NCBI RefSeq assembly: GCF_900177675.1
Contig: NZ_FXWM01000001.1
Location: forward strand, 1,063,001 to 1,127,000
DNA length: 64,000 bases
Direction: 5' to 3'
Origin: Bacillus sp. OV166
GTDB lineage: Bacteria; Bacillota; Bacilli; Bacillales; Cytobacillaceae
This document shows positions 26,660 to 34,823 of this stretch, in pieces (positions within the stretch are counted from its first letter, which is position 1; each line of letters begins with the position of its first letter). The translations under genes were made by a program, and so were the position numbers. The notes beneath the pieces were generated by a model, which worked only from the letters and a program-made list of their open reading frames with translations, had not been told where the DNA came from and did no database searches.

Positions 26660-27817
26660 GTGATTATTGCCGATCAAGTGTTAGTGAAAAAAATGAATCA
26701 AAAGGTACTGTTAAATGAAATTGTTTCCAATTCCCCTGTTTCAAGGGCAAGGTTATCTGAAATAACCGGATTAAATAAATCCACTGTTTCTTCTCAAGTC
26801 AATACGTTAATTGAAAAGAACCTTATTTTTGAAATAGGACAAGGGCAGTCCAGCGGCGGTAGAAAGCCTGTCATGTTAGTTTTTAATAAAAATGCCGGAT
26901 ATTCTATCGGAATTGATATAGGTGTTGATTCTATAAATGGGATATTAACGGATTTAAAAGGAAATATTGTTCTAAATCAATATCATCATCTAGAGAAACC
27001 TTCGCTTGATACGAACAAGGATGTTTTATTTTCGATGATTAAAGACCTTACTAATCAAATCCCAGATTCTCCTTACGGGTTAATCGGCATTGGTTTATGT
27101 GTACCAGGCCTTGTCAATACCGAGCAAAAGGTTATTTTCACTCCAAATATCGTCTGGAATTATGAACTTGACTTAAAATCGCTCATTGAACAGGAATTTC
27201 AGGTACCAGTTTTTATTGAAAATGAAGCCAATGCAGGCGCATATGGAGAAAAAGTATTTGGGGCAGCTAAAAATTATGAAAACATAATCTACGTTAGCGT
27301 GGGTACTGGAATCGGGATCGGAATTGTTATTAATAATGATTTATATCGAGGCGTCAATGGTTTTGCTGGAGAAATGGGCCATCTGACTATTGATTTTAAT
27401 GGGCTCAAATGCAGTTGTGGAAACCGAGGGTGCTGGGAATTATACGCCTCTGAAAAAGCATTACTACATACTTTTCAGAATAACGATACCATCACTTCCT
27501 ATCAGGAATTGATTAATCTAGCTAACCAAAATGATCCTGATATATTAATGGCATTACAAAATTTCGGTTTCTACCTTGGGATTGGATTAACAAGTATCTT
27601 AAATACATTTAATCCGCAAGCGGTCATTATCCGAAACGACATTGTTGAAGCTCTCCCAATGGTGTTGAATTCGATTCGAAATTCTATTTTATCAAGAAGT
27701 AATGACAAACTTAATAACAGTCATGAGTTATTACTGTCTTCCTTAGGAAAAAATGCTCCCGCATTAGGGACGTCCTCGATTGCTATTGAACATTTCTTAG
27801 AAAAGTTTACATCGTAA
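26660..27817 (+). CDS. xylR: Xylose operon repressor, ROK family
   Basis: 385 residues from GTG 26660, seven bases after GGGGTG. N-terminal winged HTH (SRARLSEITGLNKSTVSSQV, residues ~27-46) plus a ROK sugar-binding domain with IGIDIGVDSINGIL and the zinc motif CSCGNRGC. It is divergent from xylA and there is a matching operator, so it represses xylA-xylB-galM until xylose binds. The ATP-site GGT of ROK kinases is replaced by DIGVDS, consistent with a repressor rather than an enzyme. Confidence 0.94.
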   Translation: MIIADQVLVKKMNQKVLLNEIVSNSPVSRARLSEITGLNKSTVSSQVNTLIEKNLIFEIGQGQSSGGRKPVMLVFNKNAGYSIGIDIGVDSINGILTDLKGNIVLNQYHHLEKPSLDTNKDVLFSMIKDLTNQIPDSPYGLIGIGLCVPGLVNTEQKVIFTPNIVWNYELDLKSLIEQEFQVPVFIENEANAGAYGEKVFGAAKNYENIIYVSVGTGIGIGIVINNDLYRGVNGFAGEMGHLTIDFNGLKCSCGNRGCWELYASEKALLHTFQNNDTITSYQELINLANQNDPDILMALQNFGFYLGIGLTSILNTFNPQAVIIRNDIVEALPMVLNSIRNSILSRSNDKLNNSHELLLSSLGKNAPALGTSSIAIEHFLEKFTS

Positions 27818-27859
27818 AATTGTATGGCTATTTCGCCAGGTGGAAAGGTGGAGGACGAT

Positions 27860-28831
27860 TTGAAAAGAACAGTATATATTACAAGAAAGCTCACCGATGA
27901 TATGATCGATAAACTTTCAAATCATTTTCAGGTGAGAATGTGGCACGAGGAACATGTCCCTGTTCCAAGGGATGTTTTACTAAAAGAAATAGAAAATGTG
28001 GATGGGCTTATTTGTCTTCTAACAGAAAAGATAGATGAAGAGGTCCTAAGTAAAGCCAAACAGTTAAAGGTCATTAGTAACATAGCGGTAGGCTATAATA
28101 ATATCGATATTGACTTTGCTGCTAAGAAGGGAATCGTCGTAACCAACACTCCTGGCGTGTTAACTGAAACGACAGCTGATTTAACCTTTGCCCTATTAAT
28201 GGCGGCTGCACGTAGAGTCGTGGAGTCATCTGATTTCCTGCGCAGTGGTGAATGGGGAGCATGGTCCCTTATGCAGATGACTGGACAAGATATTTATGGT
28301 GCAAGCTTAGGGATTATTGGATTAGGAAGAATTGGAGAAGCACTCGTCAAGCGGGCAAAGGGCTTTGATATGAATGTTCTCTATTATAACCGGACACGGA
28401 AGTCGGAAACAGAAGAAAAGCTGGGGATTCATTACAGGGAAATGAAGGATTTGTTGCAGCAATCTGATTTTGTCTGCCTTTTGTTACCTTATAGCGCCGA
28501 GGTACACCACCTAATTGGAAAAGATGAATTGTCCCTAATGAAAAGAAATGCCATCTTGATCAATACGGCTAGAGGTGGTCTTATCGATGAGGATGCTTTA
28601 TTTCAATCATTGAAGAATGGGGAGATTTGGGCTGCTGGGCTGGACGTGTTCGAACAGGAGCCAGTTCCAATTGACCATCCATTATTATCCCTGCCGAATG
28701 TGGTTACACTGCCTCACATTGGAAGTGCCAGTGTGAAAACAAGAATGAGGATGGCTCATTTAGCTGCCGATAATATGGTGAGTGTATTAACTGGTAATGA
28801 AGCAATTACGCCTGTGATTAGCCATAAATAA
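27860..28831 (+). CDS. D-2-hydroxyacid dehydrogenase (glyoxylate/hydroxypyruvate reductase type)
   Basis: 323 residues from TTG 27860, which follows GGTGGAGG by five bases; ATG 27824 and GTG 27848 are alternatives, the first without an RBS. NAD(P)-binding motif GLGRIGEALVKRA (preceded by GASLGIIGLG), the catalytic Arg in NTARGGLID, Glu in DVFEQEPV and His in LPHIGSAS are all present. It lies 40 bases after xylR on the same strand and may be co-transcribed. It could reduce glycolaldehyde- or xylonate-derived oxo-acids, but this link to xylose is only positional. Confidence 0.85.
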   Translation: MKRTVYITRKLTDDMIDKLSNHFQVRMWHEEHVPVPRDVLLKEIENVDGLICLLTEKIDEEVLSKAKQLKVISNIAVGYNNIDIDFAAKKGIVVTNTPGVLTETTADLTFALLMAAARRVVESSDFLRSGEWGAWSLMQMTGQDIYGASLGIIGLGRIGEALVKRAKGFDMNVLYYNRTRKSETEEKLGIHYREMKDLLQQSDFVCLLLPYSAEVHHLIGKDELSLMKRNAILINTARGGLIDEDALFQSLKNGEIWAAGLDVFEQEPVPIDHPLLSLPNVVTLPHIGSASVKTRMRMAHLAADNMVSVLTGNEAITPVISHK

Positions 28832-29139
28832 TAAATGTAAAGTACGATACTTGTCTGAAATATTTGTTAAAAAAGGTGGTTGTTTAAAGAGTTGTCAACT
28901 CAATTTCGTCATATAATTATTGGTAATTTTTCCGATATTTAGTTAATAATGAGAAGAAAATTCAATTTTTATAATGGACTCGAGAGACTCGGAGTATCAG
29001 TAGATTAATAGATTTGAAGCTATCGAAAGAACCAATTGTATTTTATTTCTGTAAAATTCTTCCTCAAATATGACAAAAATCATATGTTACGATGAATTTG
29101 CGAAAGATCGGCAAATTGCCAAAACAGGAGGAAGAAACG

Positions 29140-29859
29140 ATGATGAAGAAAAAAGCAATTCTAACTGTAGCAGCTGCGGCAGCGTTAATGATGTCAAACC
29201 CGGTATTAAATAAAGCCCATGCTGCCACTACTAGCCCTTCCGTGCAAGAAAAAGTATATGTATACCAAGGGACAAATATGGATGAGATTAATAGTGTAGT
29301 CGAAAAATATCTTGCTAGTTTAGGATTTACATTTTCACAAAATACTGTAAAGCAGCCTGTTCAGACTCAACCAAATCAAACCGTACCAACACAGGAGCCT
29401 GCTCAAACGGCGACACCACAGCCTGTGCAGCAACAACCGGTAACTGCGACACCACCAAGTTCAACACCAACTACAAGTTCGTTAAGTGCTTATGAGCAAA
29501 AAGTAGTTGATCTGACCAATCAAGAACGGGCAAAAAATGGTTTACCCGCACTTAAAGTGGATGTAACACTTAGCAAAATGGCCCATGAAAAATCCCGTGA
29601 TATGTCTGCAAATGGCTACTTCAGCCATACAAGCCCGACATACGGTTCACCGTTTGATATGATGAAAAAATACGGCATCACCTATCGATATGCAGGTGAA
29701 AACATTGCGATGGGACAGCGAACTCCTGAAGAAGTAGTCAAGGCTTGGATGAATAGTGAAGGTCACCGTAAGAATATCCTTAGCCCGAACTACAACTATA
29801 TCGGTGTTGGTTATGTATCACAAGGTAATTACTGGACACAGGAATTTATCGGTAAATAA
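29140..29859 (+). CDS. Secreted CAP-domain (SCP/PR-1-like) protein, YkwD-type
   Basis: 239 residues from ATG 29140, eight bases after AGGAGG; the upstream ATG at 29092 overlaps leader sequence without an RBS. A signal peptide (KKAILTVAAAAALMMS...AHA) is cleaved near residue 27. A Gln/Thr/Pro-rich linker (residues ~75-115) precedes a CAP domain (~120-239) with NQERAKNGLPALKVD, HTSPTYGSPFDMM, AGENIAMGQ and the closing SEGHRKNILSPNYNYIGVGY. Bacillus relatives are extracellular or spore-associated; function unknown. The 28832-29139 gap holds this gene's leader and no other gene I can support. Confidence 0.9.
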   Translation: MMKKKAILTVAAAAALMMSNPVLNKAHAATTSPSVQEKVYVYQGTNMDEINSVVEKYLASLGFTFSQNTVKQPVQTQPNQTVPTQEPAQTATPQPVQQQPVTATPPSSTPTTSSLSAYEQKVVDLTNQERAKNGLPALKVDVTLSKMAHEKSRDMSANGYFSHTSPTYGSPFDMMKKYGITYRYAGENIAMGQRTPEEVVKAWMNSEGHRKNILSPNYNYIGVGYVSQGNYWTQEFIGK

Positions 29860-29861
29860 TG

Positions 29862-29896
29862 AAAGCTCGGGGACAATATGTCCCCGAGCTTTTTGT
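29862..29896. terminator. Terminator after the CAP-domain gene
   Basis: A perfect 13-bp GC-rich stem (29862-29874 with 29880-29892) and T5 tail. Its position lets it also end the converging acetyltransferase gene, although the minus strand has a shorter T run. Confidence 0.93.
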
Positions 29897-29901
29897 GTCA
29901 T

Positions 29902-30354
29902 TCACAACTTATAAAAGTAATATCGAAACTCGTCATCTATTTTAAATCCTTGTTTTTCCCAAAAGTTCCACGCCTTTTTATTGGCATGCTCCACTGAAAG
30001 TTCAATACCTTTAGATTTCGTTAATAATGTAAACTCCTTTACTTTGGCAAAAAGCATTTTCCCAATTCCTCTATTACGAAACTCTTCAGCTATATAAAAG
30101 TCATTTAATAACCAGACACGCTGTAAACTTAAAGACGAAAAAATAGGATAAAGCTGTGCAAAGCCAATAACCTCATTTTCTTGCGCTGCGATAAATATGA
30201 CAGATTCTAAGTGTTCAAATTTTTCATAAAGAAAACTTTCTACTTTTGATGGGTCCTTTGGGTGCTTAAAAAACTCACGATAGGAATCAAATATAGGAAC
30301 TATTTTAGGAAGATCTTCAATTGTTGCTTGTCTAATAATTAATTTGTTGCTCAT
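29902..30354 (-). CDS. GNAT-family N-acetyltransferase
   Basis: 150 residues from the ATG at 30354, which follows GAGGGATG; the ATG at 30375 precedes that RBS. The acetyl-CoA motif A is FRNRGIGKMLFAKVKEF, preceded by the strand VWLLNDFYIAEE and followed by motif B GIELSVEHANKKAWNFWEKQ with the typical GFK end. Acceptor substrate unknown. It converges on the CAP-domain gene. Confidence 0.88.
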   Translation of the reverse strand: MSNKLIIRQATIEDLPKIVPIFDSYREFFKHPKDPSKVESFLYEKFEHLESVIFIAAQENEVIGFAQLYPIFSSLSLQRVWLLNDFYIAEEFRNRGIGKMLFAKVKEFTLLTKSKGIELSVEHANKKAWNFWEKQGFKIDDEFRYYFYKL

Positions 30355-30613
30355 TATACATCCCTCTATGTTCAAAATGAATTATATTGAAGCATCATTA
30401 ACCATTTGTTTAGTTAACACCATCTGCAGCTATCATAGCAATACTTCAGATGATAAATATAAATGAAGTGGTGAGCCTTAGTAGCTGTTTTCTCTTCATT
30501 TTTAATTTTTTTAAGGATCGATACAAGGTTTAAACCAAATATAACGCACAAAACGGGCATTATAAACCAGCCTATGTTCAGAAATGCAATGATGCAAGAT
30601 TGTTGATTCTTGA

Positions 30614-30707
30614 ATTCGCCCATAGAAACATTAGATTCGCCCATAAAAGCCCAAAATTCGCTCATTAAACCCCAAGATTCGCTCATTAAACTCAGAAATT
30701 CGCCCAT
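30614..30707. repeat. Array of five 21-bp-spaced repeats (ATTCGCYCAT)
   Basis: The ten-base core ATTCGC(C/T)CAT starts at 30614, 30635, 30656, 30677 and 30698, each exactly 21 bases apart, with poorly conserved 11-base spacers. On the minus strand the core reads ATG(A/G)GCGAAT. Because 21 is divisible by three, an open frame through it encodes fake heptads. A similar array lies at 55549-55659. Confidence 0.85.
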
Positions 30708-30815
30708 TGACGCGAAAAGTCGTTAAATAATCAAAAATATACAAATACGTAAGTGTAATTTTATACAAAATATCATTTTTAATGAGTTATACCAACGTTA
30801 GTTACGGAAACAGGC

Positions 30816-30854
30816 AATAAAAAACAGTACACCTCCTTCTTAAAGAGGTGCACT
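30816..30854 (-). terminator. Minus-strand terminator
   Basis: Ten-base-pair stem with one mismatch (30826-30835 with 45-54), then on the minus strand a TTTTTTATT tail. It lies 60 bases downstream of a truncated gene start (30914-30979). Confidence 0.7.
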
Positions 30855-30913
30855 CCTGTTGGGTTTTCATATGTATCAAACAAGTGAGTTAAAGATTTAC
30901 ATATTTAAGGGAG

Positions 30914-30979
30914 CTACTGTTTAACTAGTGCTCTTCCTAAGGTACCGGCTCCGCCTACGCCAAATACCATGATAGCCAC
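30914..30979 (-). pseudogene. Truncated 5' end of an NAD(P)-binding epimerase/reductase gene
   Basis: From GTG 30979, behind AGAGGGGATAG, the frame encodes MAIMVFGVGGAGTLGRALVK and ends with Q and TAG. This is a Rossmann dinucleotide-binding strand-loop-helix (GxGGAGxLGRxLV) of an NmrA/epimerase-like protein. Everything after the first helix is missing and a terminator follows within 100 bases. Short, so confidence is limited. Confidence 0.5.
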
Positions 30980-31091
30980 GCGTGCTATCCCCTCTAATAT
31001 GTAATATAACGCTAAATTATTAATAAAATATGAACTAGATGTTAATCAATAGTTAATTTTTATATAGGTTTATATGGTCTGAAAAAACTAT

Positions 31092-31103
31092 TCAAACGTT
31101 TGA
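31092..31103. promoter_or_regulatory. Palindromic operator-like site 1
   Basis: TCAAACGTTTGA, a perfect 12-bp palindrome, followed by TTA. The same 14-mer CAAACGTTTGATTA recurs at 31149. TetR-type repressors often use such sites. They sit upstream of the truncated minus-strand gene; no TetR gene is nearby. Confidence 0.5.
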
Positions 31104-31148
31104 TTAGAACGCATAACTTCTTGATAGACGTGGCTTGGAAGATCTAAC

Positions 31149-31162
31149 CAAACGTTTGATTA
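31149..31162. promoter_or_regulatory. Palindromic operator-like site 2
   Basis: Second copy of CAAACGTTTGATTA, 56 bases from the first and in the same orientation. The palindromic core is 31149-31158. Confidence 0.5.
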
Positions 31163-31184
31163 AAAGATTAACAATAAAAATTTG

Positions 31185-31664
31185 TTATTTTAAGGGAATC
31201 CAGATTTCTGAGTAGTAATCGGTGCCCCAAGGATTACCGGCGAAATAGACTTCTAAATCAGGTGTGCCTGCATGCTTGTAATGACTTGACGGAAACCATT
31301 CAGAGTAAATTTGTTTCCATACTTTCTGGATTGCCTCGGGCATTGGGCCGTGAACTTCAAATACGCCCCACATTGAAGGTGGAATCTCGAGATTCAATAA
31401 ACCTTCTGGCGTGTCACCGTTATGTTCCGTTGCAATCCAGTAATCCATTAATTGCTGCTGCGTGTCTCTTTTATCGACACATACCCCAAGCACCCCATTA
31501 ATTTCCCCATTATTCAATTGGAGTAATAAATCGTTGGTTCCATCTGCATGAACATCAGCCCACATTTTGGGGATCTCAATTAAGTTTTCACCATTAACAC
31601 ATGATAACTCCCGCTTGATCCCGATAACTTGGAAACTGTCTCTTTCAATAATTTTGTAATTCAT
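31185..31664 (-). CDS. GyrI-like/AraC effector-binding-domain protein
   Basis: 159 residues forming one GyrI-like small-molecule-binding domain (SHSP/AraC_E_bind superfamily): starts YKIIERDSFQVIGIKREL, contains WIATEHNGDTPEGLLNLEIP, and ends with the Y-EIWIPLK strand typical of the fold. There is no HTH, so it is a stand-alone ligand-binding or cyclopropanoid-type hydrolase protein rather than a regulator. RBS AGGAGGATG. Function not known. Confidence 0.8.
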   Translation of the reverse strand: MNYKIIERDSFQVIGIKRELSCVNGENLIEIPKMWADVHADGTNDLLLQLNNGEINGVLGVCVDKRDTQQQLMDYWIATEHNGDTPEGLLNLEIPPSMWGVFEVHGPMPEAIQKVWKQIYSEWFPSSHYKHAGTPDLEVYFAGNPWGTDYYSEIWIPLK

Positions 31665-31823
31665 CTAATTCATCCTCCTTACATCTATTTGTAATTATAA
31701 GTCTTTTTAACAACCAATTTGTTACAAGCAAAAATAATTCATTTTTCTATTTCTCTATATTTTACATACTATCCTGTCAGTCGCGAAAAATAATATAAAA
31801 AATAGCAGGGAAGGTAAGAAGAT

Positions 31824-32237
31824 ATGTTTTCATTTCGAGGCGATGCGCATAAAGTTTACCTTCGGCTTAACAAAGCCATAAACAACGGTGAATCCACCAA
31901 ACATATGAGGGAATACATAGAAATTGAAGAGGTTCAAAGACTGTATCAATCACTTGATAGCAGCATGTTGCAATTAATTAATTATCGAATGATCAAGGAA
32001 AAGAATGGATCTGGGATCATACCGATTTTTGTTTCTTCTGTCCCATGGCTTTTGTTTCTATTTTCCAAACCATTGATGGACTTCCTTTTCAAGGATGGAA
32101 GCATACTTTGGGCAATATTTGGGGTTGCATATTTGATGGTTTTAACTTTAAGTGTCATCCTTCATTTTCGAGAAAAGGCATGGGCTGCATTTCATATGGA
32201 AATCATTCAGGATATTTTAAAAGAAAGAAATCACTGA
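31824..32237 (+). CDS. Hypothetical membrane protein
   Basis: 137 residues. A soluble, charged N-terminal ~60 residues (with IEIEEVQRLYQSLDSSMLQL) are followed by two membrane helices (~66-84 and ~94-113) and a short cytoplasmic tail ending KERNH. RBS GGGAAGG precedes the ATG. I do not recognise the family. It lies between the GyrI-like gene and two further membrane proteins, 98 bases from the next start, without a clear terminator between. Confidence 0.65.
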   Translation: MFSFRGDAHKVYLRLNKAINNGESTKHMREYIEIEEVQRLYQSLDSSMLQLINYRMIKEKNGSGIIPIFVSSVPWLLFLFSKPLMDFLFKDGSILWAIFGVAYLMVLTLSVILHFREKAWAAFHMEIIQDILKERNH

Positions 32238-32334
32238 ATTCAATAATTTATATCAAAAAATGAGGCCTGTCTTTTTTTAGTATGAATATTAATAAAATAG
32301 CTAAACTAATATTAAAATCTTTGGGAGGCTATTT

Positions 32335-32805
32335 ATGGGCTTAGTAGTTTTTTTCTTCCTGGCATGGCTGGTTGTATCCCTTTTTGCAGTTATAAAGAAG
32401 AAACTATCGTTTGCCGAGAATACATTGATTTTTTTAGTTATTTTAATTGTTAGTATTAACTTTTCTTGGATTGTCATTGAGGAACTAAAGCTAATAAAAC
32501 GTACTCAAGAAAGTTTGGAATATATGGCCTATCTACTCAATCGTAGTGTAATTACACCATTTCTAATCCTTATTCAGGTAAATCTTCTTCTACGGAGTAA
32601 AACGATGATGATGAAAATAATACTAATGGTTTTTGGTGTTTTTCTATTGACGGGTGTAAGTAGTCTCTCTAACTTTTATGACATTATAGAATATAAACAT
32701 TGGCATTATTGGTATGATGGAATATATTTTTTCATTCTAAATGGTATTGCGATTTTTTCTTATAAATTATTTGCGAGGGTCTCTCGGAATGTGGTGAGTT
32801 ATTAA
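32335..32805 (+). CDS. Hypothetical membrane protein
   Basis: 156 residues with about five hydrophobic helices, behind a good RBS (GGGAGG). Family not recognised. It overlaps the start of the CBO0543-like gene by one base (TAATG), so the two are translationally coupled and probably work together. Confidence 0.7.
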   Translation: MGLVVFFFLAWLVVSLFAVIKKKLSFAENTLIFLVILIVSINFSWIVIEELKLIKRTQESLEYMAYLLNRSVITPFLILIQVNLLLRSKTMMMKIILMVFGVFLLTGVSSLSNFYDIIEYKHWHYWYDGIYFFILNGIAIFSYKLFARVSRNVVSY

Positions 32806-33317
32806 TGATATTATGGGAAAATTTTGATAAAAATGAGATTTATATCATAATTATGCTGATTGTTTCTTATACAGCATTTTTTCTATTTCCGAAAAGATTA
32901 TCTACATCGATTACGATTTTATTTTTAGTTTGGGGATTCGCAAGCTCTACTTTGTTTGATTTCACCATCGGCGGTGGATTGCTTGATTTTTATAAGGTCA
33001 ATGATTCTAACAAATATGAGCTGTTTGATTTACTCTCTTATTTTTTGTTTGCCCCATTCAGCTATTTTTTCGTCTACTTTTACGAACGATTTAAAATCGG
33101 CAAAAAGGCATTTATATTTTATATACTTGGTTGGTGCTTTGTAGGCTTAATAATGGAAAAAGTCTCCGGCTATATGGGACTAACACATTATCAGCATGGT
33201 TATAGTATAAAGTATTCATTGATTGTTTTTTTAGTGGTTCAGACAAGCACAGCCCTTTACTATGAATTAATAAAGAAAAAAGAACCATTTTTAGAAAAGT
33301 TGAAACAAGGGCATTAA
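32805..33317 (+). CDS. CBO0543-family membrane protein
   Basis: 170 residues, five helices. FFLFPKRLS near the start and the pattern KVSGYMGLTHYQHGYSIKYS are characteristic of the CBO0543 family, which is widespread and often multi-copy in sporeforming Firmicutes with no known function. It is coupled to the preceding membrane protein and followed by a terminator. Confidence 0.75.
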   Translation: MILWENFDKNEIYIIIMLIVSYTAFFLFPKRLSTSITILFLVWGFASSTLFDFTIGGGLLDFYKVNDSNKYELFDLLSYFLFAPFSYFFVYFYERFKIGKKAFIFYILGWCFVGLIMEKVSGYMGLTHYQHGYSIKYSLIVFLVVQTSTALYYELIKKKEPFLEKLKQGH

Positions 33318-33339
33318 GCCCCAGAGAAACTTAACATCA

Positions 33340-33378
33340 AAAAACCGTCAGGCTCAAAACATGGCTTTGGCGGTTTTT
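33340..33378 (+). terminator. Terminator after the membrane-protein pair
   Basis: AAAAACCG (33340-33347) pairs with CGGTTTTT (33371-33378) at the base of an imperfect hairpin with T5. Confidence 0.7.
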
Positions 33379-33579
33379 CTCATGAGCAATGTGAGGGTAA
33401 ATGGAAGAAGGAAAGAAACTCTTCAAAGGCGAAATAGAATGATAGTATTCTTTATAGTGTAAGGATCGGTCAGGTGTCAGGGAATATTTTAGAAAAAGAC
33501 ATTAACATAAAAATGGTAAGAAGTGAGGTCCTGTAGCATAAATGATAAAAGTTAAGTCTAAATGACAAAGGTGATGGGG

Positions 33580-33831
33580 ATGTTTTTTCTATTTTTAACT
33601 GCGATGATTATTTGTTTTGTCGTGGGTACTACTTTATTGGTAAAAGGTACAGTAACAGTCGGGGCCATTACCATTGGTGCAGGAATAATACTGTTGCTGG
33701 TTATTTTGATTTATTATGGAAAAAAGAAACATCGAAAAAAGAAATACGATTGGACTCCAGACTGTGATTGTATTCCGGATTTTGATGGGGATTGTGGGCC
33801 AGATTGTGATTGTGGACCGGATTGTAATTAA
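33580..33831 (+). CDS. Two-helix membrane protein with Asp-Cys repeat tail
   Basis: 83 residues from ATG 33580, six bases after AAAGGTG (ATGs at 33562 and 33574 overlap that RBS). Two membrane helices (~2-20 and ~25-46) are followed by a basic stretch (KKKHRKKK) and a C-terminal tail of ~25 residues with six Cys, nearly all as Asp-Cys pairs (DCDC, GDCGPDCDC, GPDC). The tail suggests metal or disulfide chemistry. I know no family for it. The stop is four bases before the DUF2085 gene, which also carries conserved Cys. Confidence 0.7.
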   Translation: MFFLFLTAMIICFVVGTTLLVKGTVTVGAITIGAGIILLLVILIYYGKKKHRKKKYDWTPDCDCIPDFDGDCGPDCDCGPDCN

Positions 33832-33835
33832 TCTA

Positions 33836-34168
33836 ATGAGATTGCTAAATATCGTTCCATGTCATCGGATGAAGTCTCGGAGTATAACCATTAAGGGGTA
33901 TACTCTTCCCTTATGTGCAAGATGTACCGGAATCTTGGCAGGCTATTTATTTTTCCCGTTTTTGTTGATAGCGGGTATACATTTGTCATTATGGCTCGGG
34001 CTCCTTTTAAATGTCCCAATGGTTATTGATGGTTGGACACAGAAAAGGAAATATCGGATGAGTAATAATATCTTGAGAGTTACCACAGGTATAATGAGTG
34101 GATTTGGGCAAAGCGTCCTGATCGTAACAGGCAGTGATTATATACTATCCATGCTTTTAGGTGGATAA
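33836..34168 (+). CDS. DUF2085 membrane protein
   Basis: 110 residues from ATG 33836, in frame with an artificial upstream extension beginning at 33716. The DUF2085 signature is clear: PCHRMKSRSITIKGYTLPLC followed by ARCTGI, then three helices with VPMVIDGWTQKRKYR. The CH and C-x-x-C pattern suggests a metal or heme-like site near the membrane, but the function is unknown. No good RBS lies upstream; translation may depend on coupling with the Asp-Cys tail protein four bases before. Confidence 0.8.
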   Translation: MRLLNIVPCHRMKSRSITIKGYTLPLCARCTGILAGYLFFPFLLIAGIHLSLWLGLLLNVPMVIDGWTQKRKYRMSNNILRVTTGIMSGFGQSVLIVTGSDYILSMLLGG

Positions 34169-34195
34169 AGTCGAGGGAAACTAACTACGCTTATT

Positions 34196-34224
34196 AAAAA
34201 TCGGCTGCCATTGCGGCAGCCGAT
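34196..34224 (-). terminator. Terminator of the yuiD-like gene
   Basis: A perfect 10-bp stem (34200-34209 with 34215-34224), followed on the minus strand by five T. Confidence 0.88.
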
Positions 34225-34252
34225 GGATAGGCTAGACCACGATCCAAAACGA

Positions 34253-34726
34253 CTAGTTAAACGGATAAAACTGATAGGTTAGCACACCAACAATGATTCC
34301 TGTGACCAATCCAAAAAATACTTCTGCCGGTTGATGACCTAATAATTCTTTCAGCTTTTCTCTAGACTCTGTTTTCTTTAACTTCGGGTTTTTTAAGGTA
34401 TCAATTAAAAGATTGAAATCAACTAACAATGTATTTAAAACCTCTGCATGATAGCCTGCATGTCTTCGAACCCCGGTAGCATCATGCATGACAATTAGTG
34501 ATACGATCACAGAAATTGCAAATTCATTAGAATGAAGTCCAGAAGTTAAACCGATAGCAGTAGTTAATGAAATAATTGTAGCTGTATGAGAACTAGGCAT
34601 TCCCCCAGTGCTAAACATCAAGTTCCATCTTAATTCTCCTGAAGCAAAATAGTGTATCGGAATTTTTACAAATTGGGCAATAAACATTCCTAAAAGGGCG
34701 GCTAAAATGGGATAGGATAAAAACAT
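34253..34726 (-). CDS. Divergent PAP2-family membrane protein (YuiD-like)
   Basis: 157 residues, DUF212/divergent PAP2 family, as B. subtilis YuiD. Typical elements are the first helix with AQFVKIPIHYF, the motif FSTGGMPSSHTATIISLTTA (Ser and His of the phosphatase-like site), HDATGVRRHAGYHAEVLN, and LLGHQPAEVFFGLVTGI. Probably an integral membrane phosphatase or lipid-phosphate related protein; substrate unproven. Single gene with its own terminator. Confidence 0.9.
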   Translation of the reverse strand: MFLSYPILAALLGMFIAQFVKIPIHYFASGELRWNLMFSTGGMPSSHTATIISLTTAIGLTSGLHSNEFAISVIVSLIVMHDATGVRRHAGYHAEVLNTLLVDFNLLIDTLKNPKLKKTESREKLKELLGHQPAEVFFGLVTGIIVGVLTYQFYPFN

Positions 34727-34823
34727 ATGATCCTCCTAATTTGTGTTTGTACTTATAATATGAATAAAACCCATTACTAATCAAATTTGATTTAATAAGT
34801 CCTGGTTGTTTCCGTCCAAATAA

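Noticed and set aside
29080..29135. Riboswitch before the CAP-domain gene
   Set aside because: A small AATTTGC/GCAAATT hairpin exists, but it does not match any riboswitch I know and lacks a terminator.
30414..30707. 97-codon minus-strand ORF with N-terminal heptads
   Set aside because: The heptads are the translation of the 21-bp repeat array, there is no RBS before its ATG, and the rest looks like a chance hydrophobic frame or remnant.
30614..30707. CRISPR-like array
   Set aside because: Cores are only ~10 bases, spacing is 21 bases, spacers are too short, and no cas gene is present. The same holds for 55416-55660.
33716..33835. Upstream extension of the DUF2085 frame
   Set aside because: It overlaps the Asp-Cys tail gene in another frame, and homology begins at the ATG at 33836.
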